Shown here: one piece after another, positions 8,042-17,186 of the stretch
Layout of the letters: each line of letters begins with the position of its first letter
How positions within the stretch are numbered: position 1 is the first letter of the stretch
Origin: Enterococcus saccharolyticus subsp. saccharolyticus
GTDB lineage: Bacteria > Bacillota > Bacilli > Lactobacillales > Enterococcaceae
Length of the DNA stretch: 64,000 nucleotides
Direction of reading: 5' to 3'
NCBI RefSeq assembly: GCF_029023825.1
Contig: NZ_CP118957.1
Location: 577,501-641,500 of the forward strand
Position numbers and translations under genes: made by a program
The notes under the pieces: generated by a model
Told to the model about the DNA's origin: nothing
The model's input: only the letters and a program-made list of their open reading frames with translations
The model's database searches: none

Positions 8042-8611
8042 TTATATTGTCTTAATTGCACGCATAATTTTGTTTTCTGCTGGACGATAAGAAAGATTAT
8101 GCGCTTCTAGGTAAGTATCGAATGCTTGTTTTCCGATTTCAGCGTCAGAAACTTCCAACTCTAGTTCATAGTCATGTTGATTGTTATACCAACTTTCATC
8201 AAGTGCTAATAGCCCTTCTGGAATAGTGAATTCTGCACGTTTGGTCGTTAAAGAAGCAATAACAGTCAATTGGTCAATAGCAATCGTTAATTGTTTTAAT
8301 TCTTTTGCAACTGCACCAGTTGTGGGGATTTTTTTTTCTTTTATTAATTGTTGGATTTCTGTTAGCGTAAACGAATCAGTTGTTTCTAATAAACCGACTT
8401 TTTGTGGTGTTTTTAAGGTGATTTCGCCTTTGTCTGCGTATTGACGGATTCTTAACCCACAGTGTTTTTGTCGCAAATCTCCTTGAGGTGTGTCAAAATA
8501 AACATTGGTTTGTGTGTGAAAATCCTGTTTTGTTAAATGATAAAAATGGCAAAGTGAGTGGTACTCTCTTTCGGTTAGTAACGTTTTAAATTCAATTTCA
8601 AGTTGTTTCAT
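8042..8611 (-). CDS. CYTH domain protein (YjbK-like)
   Basis: This is a 189-residue CYTH/triphosphate-tunnel protein. The ExExK signature is at the start (LEIEFKTLL), followed by YFDTP, GLRIRQ and ITLKTP strands and ending with a KIMRAIK helix, all of which form the anionic tunnel. Family members hydrolyse inorganic triphosphate or related substrates with a divalent metal. It lies divergent from relQ, as yjbK is near yjbM in Bacillus, so a link to nucleotide or alarmone metabolism is possible but unproved. It is intact, with AAGGAGCTG before the ATG. Confidence 0.88.
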   Translation of the reverse strand: MKQLEIEFKTLLTEREYHSLCHFYHLTKQDFHTQTNVYFDTPQGDLRQKHCGLRIRQYADKGEITLKTPQKVGLLETTDSFTLTEIQQLIKEKKIPTTGAVAKELKQLTIAIDQLTVIASLTTKRAEFTIPEGLLALDESWYNNQHDYELELEVSDAEIGKQAFDTYLEAHNLSYRPAENKIMRAIKTI

Positions 8612-8755
8612 CTTTGTCAGCTCCTTGTCTTCTTTTTACCTTAGATAGCGAAGTTCGTCAACTTTTTGCACAAAACTGAAGAGGAACACTAAAGGTTTTT
8701 CATCACTTATGATAAAATAGTAGATGTATGTTAGCTGAGAAATGAGGGAATGTGT

Positions 8756-9430
8756 ATGGAAAAGGAATGGGATAGTTTTTTAGCCCCTTATGAGCAAACA
8801 GTTGCAGAATTGAAGGTCAAACTTCGCGGGATTCGCAAACAATTTCGTGAAAAAAATCAACACGTTCCGATTGAATTTGTTACCGGACGTGTCAAACCTG
8901 TCGAAAGTATTCTAGCAAAATGTGAGTTGCGCAATATTCCAGTCAATCGAATCGAAGCAGAAATGTCGGATATTGCTGGATTACGAATTATGTGTCAATT
9001 TGTTGAAGATATCCATGAGGTCGTGAAATTATTACGTAGTCGGAAAGATATAAAAGTTATTATCGAGCGTGATTATGTTACCAATCATAAAGCCAGTGGG
9101 TATCGTTCGTACCATTTAGTCATTGAATATCCTGTGCAATTAGTAGAAGGAGAAAAGAAAATCCTAGCGGAAATTCAAATTCGTACCTTAGCAATGAACT
9201 TTTGGGCAACAATTGAACACTCATTAAATTATAAATACCAAGGAGATTTTCCTAAAGAAATTGGTGAACGTTTAAAACGTGCGGCAGAAGCAGCCTATCA
9301 ATTAGATGGGGAAATGTCGAGTATCCGAGAAGAGATTCAAGAAGCACAGCATTTGTTTTCTCATGGCAAAGGCAGTGCGGGCGATAGTCGTTACCTGCAG
9401 ATTGCGGAATGGAAGGAAGAATCTTTATGA
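8756..9430 (+). CDS. relQ: Small alarmone synthetase RelQ
   Basis: This is a 224-residue synthetase-only (p)ppGpp enzyme that transfers pyrophosphate from ATP to GDP or GTP. Family motifs are clear: GRVKPVESILAK, the DIAGLRIMC block with the catalytic Asp, GYRSYHLVIEYP and EIQIRTLAMNFWATIEHSLNYKY, which carries the metal-binding Glu. The C-terminal helix about 195-224 mediates tetramer formation in known relatives. Of two in-frame ATGs (8750 and 8756), the second has the better distance from GAGGGA. The stop overlaps nadK by an ATGA, so the two are coupled. Confidence 0.95.
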   Translation: MEKEWDSFLAPYEQTVAELKVKLRGIRKQFREKNQHVPIEFVTGRVKPVESILAKCELRNIPVNRIEAEMSDIAGLRIMCQFVEDIHEVVKLLRSRKDIKVIIERDYVTNHKASGYRSYHLVIEYPVQLVEGEKKILAEIQIRTLAMNFWATIEHSLNYKYQGDFPKEIGERLKRAAEAAYQLDGEMSSIREEIQEAQHLFSHGKGSAGDSRYLQIAEWKEESL

Positions 9431-10233
9431 GACAATTGAAAGTGGCTGTCATTCACAGTCACGTCGAAAAATCCTTAAAAGCCGCGGATACATTGTATAA
9501 ACTTTTGACTGCAAGAGGACATGAAATTAATCGTGAACAACCAGATATTGTGATTTCAGTAGGTGGCGATGGGACATTGTTATCCGCATTCCATCTCTAT
9601 AATCACAAATTAGACAAGGTTCGCTTTTTAGGGGTGCATACCGGACACTTAGGTTTTTATACGGATTGGCGTGACTATGAATTAGAAGAATTAGTAGAAA
9701 CTCTTTGTACCAACCAAGAAAAAAGTGTCAGTTATCCACTATTAGACGTGCGCATTAAATACCGCAATGGCAAACCAGATAAACATTTTTTAGCGTTAAA
9801 TGAATCGACGATTAAACGTGGCAATCGGACAATGGTGGCTGATATTTATATCAAAGATGAATTGTTTGAGCGTTTTCGTGGTGATGGATTATCTGTTTCG
9901 ACACCAACAGGCTCGACTGCTTACAACAAAAGTGTCGGTGGTGCTGTATTGCATCCAAGTATTAATGCCTTTCAATTAGCTGAAATTGCTTCATTAAATA
10001 ATCGGGTGTTTCGCACATTGGGTTCACCGATTGTGGTTGCCCAACAAGAATGGGTAGAGATTAAGTTACAAGATAGTACAGATTATCTTGTAACGATTGA
10101 TCAGTTTAATATTCAACAAGATCATATTGATTCGGTACATTACCGAATCGCTGACGAACGAATTCATTTTGCATCGTATCGTCACATGCATTTTTGGCAT
10201 CGAGTGCGTGATGCCTTTATTGGAGATTTGTAA
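9427..10233 (+). CDS. nadK: NAD kinase
   Basis: This is a 268-residue enzyme that phosphorylates NAD to NADP in the cytoplasm. It has the GGDGT nucleotide motif (ISVGGDGTLLSAF), the LGVHTGHLGFYTDW block, the NE/S pair in LALNESTIKR and the glycine-rich DGLSVSTPTGSTAYNKSVGG loop. The start at 9427 lies in an ATGA overlap with the relQ stop and follows GGAAGGAAG; an earlier in-frame ATG at 9409 adds six residues not found in the family. It is followed 5 nt later by the pseudouridine synthase. Confidence 0.96.
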   Translation: MRQLKVAVIHSHVEKSLKAADTLYKLLTARGHEINREQPDIVISVGGDGTLLSAFHLYNHKLDKVRFLGVHTGHLGFYTDWRDYELEELVETLCTNQEKSVSYPLLDVRIKYRNGKPDKHFLALNESTIKRGNRTMVADIYIKDELFERFRGDGLSVSTPTGSTAYNKSVGGAVLHPSINAFQLAEIASLNNRVFRTLGSPIVVAQQEWVEIKLQDSTDYLVTIDQFNIQQDHIDSVHYRIADERIHFASYRHMHFWHRVRDAFIGDL

Positions 10234-10238
10234 ACTAT

Positions 10239-11141
10239 ATGGAATTTATTTATGAGTATCAAAAAGAACACCCGCAGCAAGTCAAAGCTTTTTTAAAAGA
10301 GCAAGGGATTTCAAAAGGGTTATTAGCGAAAATTAAGTTTCAAGGTGGCAAAATTTTTGTGAACGATGTGATTCACAATGTATTGTATCAACTGCAAGCA
10401 GGGGATCAAGTCCGAATTGTTATTCCAGATGAAGGCGAGCATGAGACTGTCTTATTGGATGAAACACCAATTGATATTGTTTTTGAAGATGAGCATATCT
10501 TGGTGGTGAATAAACCAGCCGGTGTTTCTTCGATTCCTGCACAGTATCATCCGAATCAGACAATGGCCAATCGTGTGAAAGCCCATTACAAGCGTCAAGG
10601 TTATGTCAATCAAGTCGTTCATGTGGTTACGCGTTTGGATCGGGATACTTCTGGGTTGATGTTGTTTGCGAAACATGGATTTGCTCATGCTAAATTAGAT
10701 GTCCAGTTACGTGAAAAAAACTTTATTAAAAAATACCAAGCACTACTTTCAGGAGATGTGTCTTCTTTACAAGCACATGCCCAGATTGAATTGCCTATCG
10801 GACGTGATTATACGTCATTGATTAAGCGGATGGTGTCAGATGCAGGACAATATGCGCATACGGAGTATTGGTTAGAAAAACGAAGTGATGAGTTCGCTTT
10901 AGTAGATATTCAACTGCATACTGGACGAACCCATCAGATTCGTGTGCATTTTTCTGCGATTGGTTGTCCACTGATTGGCGATGATATGTACGATGGAACG
11001 ATGAATTTGCCACTAACTCGTCAAGCGCTGCATTGCTATGAATTGCATTTTACGCATCCTTTTACAGGAGAAGCGTTACATTTTCATTGCCCCCTACCAA
11101 CGGATATGGCAGAAATTAAACAAACAATTGAAACGAGGTGA
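10239..11141 (+). CDS. RluA/RluD-family pseudouridine synthase
   Basis: This is a 300-residue enzyme that isomerises uridine in rRNA or tRNA. An S4-like N-terminal part (about 12-70, LLAKIKFQGGKIFVND) precedes the catalytic domain. The catalytic Asp is in VTRLDRDTSGLMLFAK and the TGRTHQIRVHF motif III is intact. It occupies the position of B. subtilis yjbO after the NAD kinase. Its exact target cannot be assigned, because RluA-, RluC- and RluD-type specificities share these motifs. Confidence 0.9.
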   Translation: MEFIYEYQKEHPQQVKAFLKEQGISKGLLAKIKFQGGKIFVNDVIHNVLYQLQAGDQVRIVIPDEGEHETVLLDETPIDIVFEDEHILVVNKPAGVSSIPAQYHPNQTMANRVKAHYKRQGYVNQVVHVVTRLDRDTSGLMLFAKHGFAHAKLDVQLREKNFIKKYQALLSGDVSSLQAHAQIELPIGRDYTSLIKRMVSDAGQYAHTEYWLEKRSDEFALVDIQLHTGRTHQIRVHFSAIGCPLIGDDMYDGTMNLPLTRQALHCYELHFTHPFTGEALHFHCPLPTDMAEIKQTIETR

Positions 11142-11146
11142 AGAGA

Positions 11147-12514
11147 TTGGATGAAACAAAAGAATTAGAAGAACGTTTTGCTCAATTGCGGAAAGATTTG
11201 GATGAAGGGAATCTGCATGAATTCAGAGATGAATTTTTGGAGATGCATATTTATGAACAGGGACAGTTTTATCAGTCCTTAAAAGACGATCAACGACTTT
11301 TGGTTTATTCTTATCTTTCACCAAAAGAATTGGCGGACATGTTTGACGTGATTGAAGAAGATAATGAATACATGAAAGATTATCTAGCGGAAATGCGTCC
11401 AAGTTATGCTGCCGAGATGTTATCTGAAATGTACACGGATAATGCCGTCGATTTATTAAATACATTAAGCAAAAAGCAAATTGCCAAATATTTAAGTTTA
11501 ATGGATGCGGAAGATGCCGCCGAAATTAAAGAATTGTTGCACTATGAAGATGAAACAGCCGGTTCAATTATGACGACGGAATATGTCTCCATCGTTGCAA
11601 ATCAAACGGTGCGTTCAGCGATGTACGTCTTAAAAAATGAAGCCAAAGCTGCCGAAACGATTTACTACATTTACGTGGTTGACCAAGAAGGCCGTTTAGT
11701 TGGGGTTATTTCTCTAAGAGATTTAATTGTTAGTGATGATGATGCCATGATTTCTGATATCATGAGCGAACGTGTCATATCTGTCCACGTAGGCGATGAC
11801 CAAGAAGATGTGGCGCAAACGTTCCGTGACTATGATTTCTTAGCATTACCTGTTACCGATTATGATGACCATCTATTAGGGATTGTGACTGTCGATGACA
11901 TCATCGACGTTATCGATGAAGAAGCTGCCAGTGACTATTCTGGTTTGGCAGGGGTTAACGTGGAAGAAATCAGCGAAAACCCAATTAAAGCAGCCGGCAA
12001 ACGACTTCCATGGTTAATTACCTTACTCTTTTTAGGAATGGCTACTGCCAGTTTAATTAGTCATTATGAAGTGTTAGTTAGCGAAGCGAGTATTTTAGCG
12101 GTCTTTATTTCATTAATTACCGGAACTGCCGGTAATGCTGGGACGCAATCATTAGCCGTAGCAGTACGCCGTTTAGCGATGAATGATGACAAAAGCAATA
12201 CATTTTTTGCGACCGTGATTGGTGAGGTCTTAACCGGAGTTGTGACGGGCGCCATTACGGGTTTAACTATTTTTGCGATTGTAGCTGTTTGGAAGGGCAA
12301 TCCGATTTTAGGTTTTGTCATTGGAATGGCGATGATGTGTGCTATTACGGTTGCCAATTTAGCCGGTAGTTTGATTCCGATGTTAATGGATAAATTAGGA
12401 TTTGATCCGGCGGTTGCTAGTGGACCGTTTATTACAACTTTAAGTGATTTAACCAGTGTGTTGATTTATTTTAATATTGCAAGTATGTTTATGAATTATT
12501 TTATTGGAAATTAA
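11147..12514 (+). CDS. mgtE: Magnesium transporter MgtE
   Basis: This is a 455-residue Mg2+ channel/transporter. Its cytoplasmic MgtE_N domain (about 30-130) is followed by two CBS domains (about 135-255, GSIMTTEYVSI and MSERVISVHVGDDQEDV), which sense Mg2+, then a plug helix and five membrane helices (about 285-455). The helices contain the pore-lining GTAGNAGTQSLAVAVRR and the GPFITTLSDLTS segment. The TTG start at 11147 is preferred because GAGGTGA lies 5 nt upstream; a GTG at 11138, overlapping the previous stop, is the alternative. It closes the operon and a terminator follows. Confidence 0.94.
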   Translation: MDETKELEERFAQLRKDLDEGNLHEFRDEFLEMHIYEQGQFYQSLKDDQRLLVYSYLSPKELADMFDVIEEDNEYMKDYLAEMRPSYAAEMLSEMYTDNAVDLLNTLSKKQIAKYLSLMDAEDAAEIKELLHYEDETAGSIMTTEYVSIVANQTVRSAMYVLKNEAKAAETIYYIYVVDQEGRLVGVISLRDLIVSDDDAMISDIMSERVISVHVGDDQEDVAQTFRDYDFLALPVTDYDDHLLGIVTVDDIIDVIDEEAASDYSGLAGVNVEEISENPIKAAGKRLPWLITLLFLGMATASLISHYEVLVSEASILAVFISLITGTAGNAGTQSLAVAVRRLAMNDDKSNTFFATVIGEVLTGVVTGAITGLTIFAIVAVWKGNPILGFVIGMAMMCAITVANLAGSLIPMLMDKLGFDPAVASGPFITTLSDLTSVLIYFNIASMFMNYFIGN

Positions 12515-12551
12515 AAGAGACTGTGGCGTATGTCACAGTCCCTCATTTTTT
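12513..12551 (+). terminator. Bidirectional terminator between mgtE and the GH92 remnant
   Basis: GACTGTG and CACAGTC close a short loop, flanked by an A-run and a T-run. It belongs to the GAGGC/GTGACA-like terminator type seen several times in this window. Confidence 0.75.
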
Positions 12552-14135
12552 AACTTAATGAAAAAGGATAATCTTCTTGTTGATACGTTTTAGCATTTGG
12601 AACAATCCCTAATTGGTTAAAGATAGTTCCACCAGTCATTAAATCCTCATGGCGATAGAATAATTTCGTATATTCTTGCTCGTTACGCATCACGCGATGT
12701 AAAAATTGTTGCTGCGGATAATTGGGACTACTTTCAATCGTCAAGGTATGACCATTTGATAAATGAAGGGTCGCTTTATCAAAGAGTGGCATCCCTAGGA
12801 CGTATTCACCCGAACCTGGGGTAACCGGATAAAACCCTAGGCTGTTGAAGATATACCAACCAGACATACTACCATTATCTTCATCTCCCGGATAACCATC
12901 TGTTCCTGAATGGAAGGTTTGTGTGAGTAATTGTTTGATTAATGGTTGTGCCATTTCTGGTTTGCCAATATAACTAAATAAGAATGGATAATGGAAACTT
13001 GGTTGATTGGAAATAGCTAATTGTCCAAATTCAATCGCCGCCATTTCGCTCATTTCATGAATTTCAAACCCATACCCTTCGACATTAAACGTAGGTGCTT
13101 GGTTACATAGTTCAATTAATTTTTCTTCAAAGACTTTTGCTCCGCCGTGTTGTTGAATCAATCCGGCAAAATCTTGATAAACAGCAAAACTACTTTGCCA
13201 AGAACTTCCCTCGGCATAATCTTTCCCCCAACGAATCGATAGAAAATCTTCACGAAAGACACCTTGCGTATCTTTTGCACGCATAAATCCAGTGATAGGA
13301 TCGAAAATATTTTGATAATTACGTGCTTGTTGTTGATAATGGTTAATATCTTCAGTGGCACCAACTGTTTGTGCTACTTGGCTAATACAAAAGTCACTGT
13401 AGGCGTAATCCAGTGTATGATTGACGGACTCGTGATAACTACTTGGGACATAACCATAGTTCAAATAGTCAGTGGTTCCTTGTCTTCCGTAATTTGGATT
13501 GTCACTTTGAATCGTAGCCGCTTTTTTCATTGCTTCAAGTAACTCGGGCATTAGATCAGGACGCAGTTTTTTCACCGCAGCATCAGCAATCACGGCATCA
13601 ATTAAAGTACCAGGCATTAAGCCACGTTCATCTGGTGAAAGCCATTTTGGTAAAAAGCCGGTTTCCTTGTAGCTAGTTAAAAATCCTTCCAGCATTTCTT
13701 CGTATTTTTCTTGCGCTATTAACGAATACAAGGGATAGACTGTTTTATACGTATCCCAAAACCCATTATTGGTGTAGAGAACTCCAGAACGTACCTGTTT
13801 ATTCAATGTATCGTAGTGAATGGCTTGATTTTGCTCATCACGTTCGTAAAAAGTTTGAGGAAACAAGAATGTTCGATAAAAATTATGATAAAAAGTTGCC
13901 ACTTGCTGGGCATCATGATGTTCAATTTCAATTCGTTGCAATAACTCTTGCCATAGCTGTTGACTTTGCAGCAGGTAATCATTTGGTTGTAAGTCTTTTT
14001 CACGTGACAAGTTTAAGTGTGCTTGTGTTTGGCTGATAAATGACGTACCAAAACGGACAATTTGTTGTTTTGCTGTAAATGAAAGCAAGAGTGTGCCATT
14101 TTTGCCGGTGGCTTGTTGCTGTCCAAGATTTAGCG
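12550..14135 (-). pseudogene. GH92 alpha-mannosidase, 5' truncated
   Basis: About 510 C-terminal residues of a GH92 exo-alpha-mannosidase survive, with family blocks such as FWDTYKTVYPLYSL, GFLPKWLSPDERG, HTLDYAYSDFCISQ, DGYPGDEDNGSMSGWYIFNSLGFYP and a C-terminal beta domain. GH92 enzymes are about 700 residues; the first roughly 200, including the N-terminal sugar-binding domain, are missing. The homologous part stops near 14130, where a GH38 fragment on the other strand begins. In-frame codons run on to 14232 only by chance through that fragment, so no natural start remains. Intact GH92 enzymes remove mannose from N-glycans with bound calcium. Confidence 0.88.
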
Positions 14136-15320
14136 GCATTCTCATGGACGACATTGGCATTAGTTTCAGGAGTAGCGACAAATCAGACAGAAAAATTAGC
14201 CAGCGCTGATGGACGTATCTTGGAAAATACACAAATTAAAGTAGAAATTGCTGAAAACGGTACTTTAGCAATTACAGACAAAACAACACAAGAGACCGTG
14301 ACTGATTTATTAGTATTTGAAAATGTTGGCGATATTGCTAACGAATATATTTTCATGAAGCCAAAAAATGATCAAGCAATTTTATCAAACGATGTCGTAG
14401 CTGATTTGAAAGTTGTCGAAAATCATGCCGATAAAGCAGTTGTCAAAGTGACACATGTCCTAGAAATTCCTGTTTCTGCAGATGAGTTGTTGGATATTGA
14501 ACAACAAATGGTCATTGGTTTTACTGGTCGTAAAGCAGGCCGTTCAAAAGAAACGGCACCGTTAACGATTGAAACATTTGTCACTGTTCATAAAGATAGT
14601 AAAAAAGTTGATTTTGAAACACGCCTAAACAATCAAATGAAAGACCATCGTTTACGTGTATTATTCCCAACTGCTTTACAAGTAGAGACGCATGAAGCAG
14701 ATAGTATCTATGAAATCGTTGAACGTCCAAATCAAGTTTCACCAAGTTGGGAAAATCCAACGAACCCTCAGCATCAACATGCATTTGCTAATTTACATGA
14801 TGCAACACGCGGAGTGACTGTTGGAAACTTTGGATTAAATGAATATGAGATTGTGGACGATACGATTGCGGTTACTTTATTACGTTGTGTTCGTGAACTA
14901 GGCGATTGGGGATATTTCCCAACACCAGAAGCACAATGTTTAGGAGAGCACACATTTAATTATAGTGTGGAACTTCATGGAACCCCTGAAACACGTTATG
15001 AAACATACAAACATGCGTACACGGCGCAAGTACCATTTACAGTGGCGTAAGTGGCTGTTCAATCAGGCGCGTATCCAGCAACGTATCATTATGTAAAAGT
15101 TGAAAGTGAGACATTTGTGCCGACTGCATTGAAACGTCGAAAAGCTGACCAAGCATTAATTTTACGTGGATATAATATGTCAGATGAAGTCAAAGCATTA
15201 ACGATTGAAAAAGCAGAATCCACACCAGTGGTATTAAACTTGCTTGAAGAAGCAACTGAAGAAAATTATGTATCAGAAATTCAACCATACGAAATTCGTA
15301 CGATTGGTTTGATGAACTAG
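14136..15320 (+). pseudogene. GH38 alpha-mannosidase, 5' truncated and with a nonsense stop
   Basis: The C-terminal beta-sandwich half of a GH38 alpha-mannosidase begins near 14139 (FSWTTLALVSG) and runs to 15320. Recognisable stretches include DHRLRVLFPT, NLHDATRGVTVGNFGLNEYEI and RECVxELGDWG-like VRELGDWGYFPTPEAQCLG. A TAA at 15048-15050 interrupts an otherwise continuous frame (VPFTVA, then VAVQSG), best explained by CAA to TAA. The catalytic N-terminal half, with the zinc site, is absent. The 5' end meets the 5'-truncated GH92 gene head to head, so one deletion can explain both losses. Confidence 0.87.
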
Positions 15321-15716
15321 AAAGAGGGGGTGTGACGTATTTACGTCACACCCTCTTAGACTGTAGACAAATAGGAACACTAGTATTGCATAAAATTCTT
15401 AACCTATTCCATGAAACGAAAAAATCCTTTATAATTGATCTTTGATGAGTCATCTAAGAACAACATAAAGAACCACAACAAGTTAAGAAAGGATAGTTGG
15501 TCTGAAAATTCAATTGTCGCATATAAAATAGCGATGTATGTAGGGAATATAGGGAATATGAGGAAGACTCTTTCAGACCAAGCGTATGGTAAGGGGAATG
15601 CTCCTCATTATCATACTTATAATAGAAAGCAATCTCATTTGTTTTTTATATCCTGAAAAGATAATACAATGATTGGTTAATGGAGGTCGTAATGAAAAAA
15701 ATATCTATCATCTGAG
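15321..15716. other. Interval with a terminator hairpin and a possible toxin C-terminal remnant
   Basis: A perfect hairpin (arms AGAGG and GTGTGACGTA with TACGTCACACCCTCT) lies at 15322-15358 and closes the GH38 remnant. From 15435 to 15656 a 73-codon frame from a TTG reads KLRKDSWSENSIVAYKIA, then GKGNAPHYHTYNRKQSHLFF before its stop. The His-rich end resembles C-termini of secreted polymorphic toxins, but there is no ribosome-binding site or N-terminal part. I take it as a possible remnant, not an expressed gene. Confidence 0.35.
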
Positions 15717-16157
15717 ATGAAACGAGATAACGAATATGAAGCCTTGTTAAATTATTTGCTTCAAAAATGTGATAGATTTGAAACAATCATTCGGACTGAT
15801 ATTATCTCTGATGAAACCACTGATGATAAATTGAACCAAGCACTGAATGAATTACAACCATTTCTTGTGAGCAAGATACAGGGAACAGAATGGCATGTGA
15901 ATGAAATCAGTGAAGGTAGCGTTGAAATTTATACGTATCAGTTTAACCGCAAAACACTTTCTATTTTTCTATCTTATACAGATTGTTTTACCGATTGGCA
16001 AGCACCGAATTTTTTTGAAGATATTTCATTTTTTAGATTTAATAGCAATCAGTATATATTAAGTGTTATTGGTCATGAAAATCTCTTTTTCTGGCAAATT
16101 GATGACGCAGAATATCAAGATTTGCAAAAGTTAGGGATAGAACTTTGTTTAAATTGA
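15717..16157 (+). CDS. Hypothetical protein, possible immunity protein
   Basis: This is a 146-residue acidic, soluble protein with no membrane segment and no family I recognise. Aromatic-rich strands (LSIFLSYTDCFTDWQAPNFFEDISFF) and a helical N-terminus suggest a compact alpha/beta fold. It follows a possible toxin C-terminal remnant by about 60 nt, which is the arrangement of toxin and immunity genes, so an immunity role is an inference from context. The start is uncertain: the good ribosome-binding site TGGAGG at 15681 serves an ATG at 15692 whose frame closes after seven codons, and the listed ATG 15717 lies in another frame. A frameshift at the 5' end is possible. Confidence 0.5.
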   Translation: MKRDNEYEALLNYLLQKCDRFETIIRTDIISDETTDDKLNQALNELQPFLVSKIQGTEWHVNEISEGSVEIYTYQFNRKTLSIFLSYTDCFTDWQAPNFFEDISFFRFNSNQYILSVIGHENLFFWQIDDAEYQDLQKLGIELCLN

Positions 16158-16175
16158 TAAAACCGGTTATACGAG

Positions 16176-16211
16176 AAAGAAACGTCTATTAGTGCAGACG
16201 TTTCTTTTTTA
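16176..16211. terminator. Bidirectional terminator between the hypothetical gene and the CHY zinc protein
   Basis: AAAGAAACGTCT and AGACGTTTCTTT form a 12-bp stem around an 8-nt loop, with T-runs on both strands. It serves two convergent genes. Confidence 0.85.
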
Positions 16212-16214
16212 TAC

Positions 16215-16520
16215 CTACTTATCGCTAAAATAAATAGACTCGTGTAACTGGCATTTCGGATTGAAGCTAGCATGGCAATAGGGACATGCGCCTGTTTTAT
16301 ATTGAGCGAACGTCAATGTCGTGCGACAACGCCCACAGATTACAGGAGCAGAATCAGTCCTTGGAATTGCTTCAAATGGATGTGTTTCGCAGCTATCATG
16401 ACATTGATAACAGGCATAATATTTTTGACATGTCAGGCATTTTAAACCGACAATATCATTTTCTTGATGGTAATGACTACATCTTCCCTCAGTATCAATC
16501 CCTTTTCCGTAAATAATCAT
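16215..16520 (-). CDS. CHY zinc finger protein
   Basis: This is a 101-residue protein almost wholly made of Cys/His metal sites. GRCSHYH opens the CHY motif, then CLTCQKYYACYQCHDSCETHPF, CGRCRTTL and CPYCHASFNPKCQLH follow, enough ligands for three zinc ions. The function of stand-alone bacterial CHY proteins is unknown. The ATG at 16520 follows GGAAGAGG. It is divergent from bioY and shares the upstream BirA-type operator, which could place it under biotin control as well. Confidence 0.85.
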   Translation of the reverse strand: MIIYGKGIDTEGRCSHYHQENDIVGLKCLTCQKYYACYQCHDSCETHPFEAIPRTDSAPVICGRCRTTLTFAQYKTGACPYCHASFNPKCQLHESIYFSDK

Positions 16521-16538
16521 CAAAAAACCTCTTCCCTT

Positions 16539-16570
16539 TTGTTAACCATTATAATATAATTGGTTAACAA
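16539..16570. promoter_or_regulatory. BirA operator in the CHY-bioY intergenic region
   Basis: TTGTTAACC (16539-16547) and GGTTAACAA (16562-16570) are perfect inverted repeats with a 14-bp spacer, the established pattern for the biotin repressor BirA in Firmicutes. TATAAT hexamers (16550-16555 and 16555-16560 on plus, and its mirror on minus at 16548-16553) lie in the spacer. Biotin-loaded BirA would block transcription of bioY and possibly of the divergent gene. Confidence 0.9.
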
Positions 16571-16587
16571 AAAGAAAGGAGTTTTTT

Positions 16588-17139
16588 ATGCGTACAAAAG
16601 ATATTTCGATGGTGGCGATGATGATGGCAATTATTATTGTTTTAGGAATGATTCCACCGATTCCATTAGGTTTTATTCCAGTACCAATTGTGTTACAAAA
16701 TTTAGGAATTATGTTAGCAGGGATTGTATTGGGAGCGAAAAGAGGCGGGTTAGCAGTTGCTTTGTTTTTAATCTTAGTTGCTGTAGGGATGCCGTTTTTA
16801 TCTGGTGGTTCAGGCGGTTTTTCAGTTTTTCTAGGACCGACAACTGGTTATTTAATCGGTTGGTTTATTTCAGCTATTTTAATTGGTTTGGGACAAGAAA
16901 AATTTATGACAACAAAAAATTGGGGAATTAAATTTTTAATTGTTGCACTACCAGGTGTCTTGTTGGTCGATTTATTAGGATCAATTGGACTTTCAATCGT
17001 GACTGGTATGAATCTATCTGCTGCCATTATTTCCAGTGCTGTTTTCATCCCAGGTGATACTTTAAAAGTAATTCTAGTCATTATCATTGCCGAGCGATTA
17101 TTGAAAGTTATTTATCGTAAGGAAAGAGTAGTTTATTAA
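16588..17139 (+). CDS. bioY: Biotin transporter BioY (ECF S component)
   Basis: This is a 183-residue, highly hydrophobic protein with about six membrane helices. It has the BioY sequence features PIPLGFIPVPIVLQNLGIMLAG near the start, GPTTGYLIGWF in the middle and FIPGDTLKVILV near the end, the last two lining the biotin site. It binds biotin and works with a shared energising module (EcfA, EcfA', EcfT) encoded elsewhere. The start follows AAAGGAG. A BirA operator directly upstream supports biotin-controlled expression. A terminator follows. Confidence 0.95.
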   Translation: MRTKDISMVAMMMAIIIVLGMIPPIPLGFIPVPIVLQNLGIMLAGIVLGAKRGGLAVALFLILVAVGMPFLSGGSGGFSVFLGPTTGYLIGWFISAILIGLGQEKFMTTKNWGIKFLIVALPGVLLVDLLGSIGLSIVTGMNLSAAIISSAVFIPGDTLKVILVIIIAERLLKVIYRKERVVY

Positions 17140-17150
17140 TAGAGAATATT

Positions 17151-17184
17151 AAAAGCACTTAGGAAAATTTTTCTAAGTGCTTTT
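17151..17184. terminator. Bidirectional terminator between bioY and the fucosidase remnant
   Basis: AAAAGCACTTAG and CTAAGTGCTTTT form a 12-bp stem. It can stop transcription from both sides. Confidence 0.85.
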
Positions 17185-17186
17185 GT

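Noticed and set aside
14004-14232. Continuous GH92 frame up to an ATG at 14232
   Set aside because: The last 30 or so codons are antisense to the GH38 remnant and not GH92-like; the apparent start is accidental.
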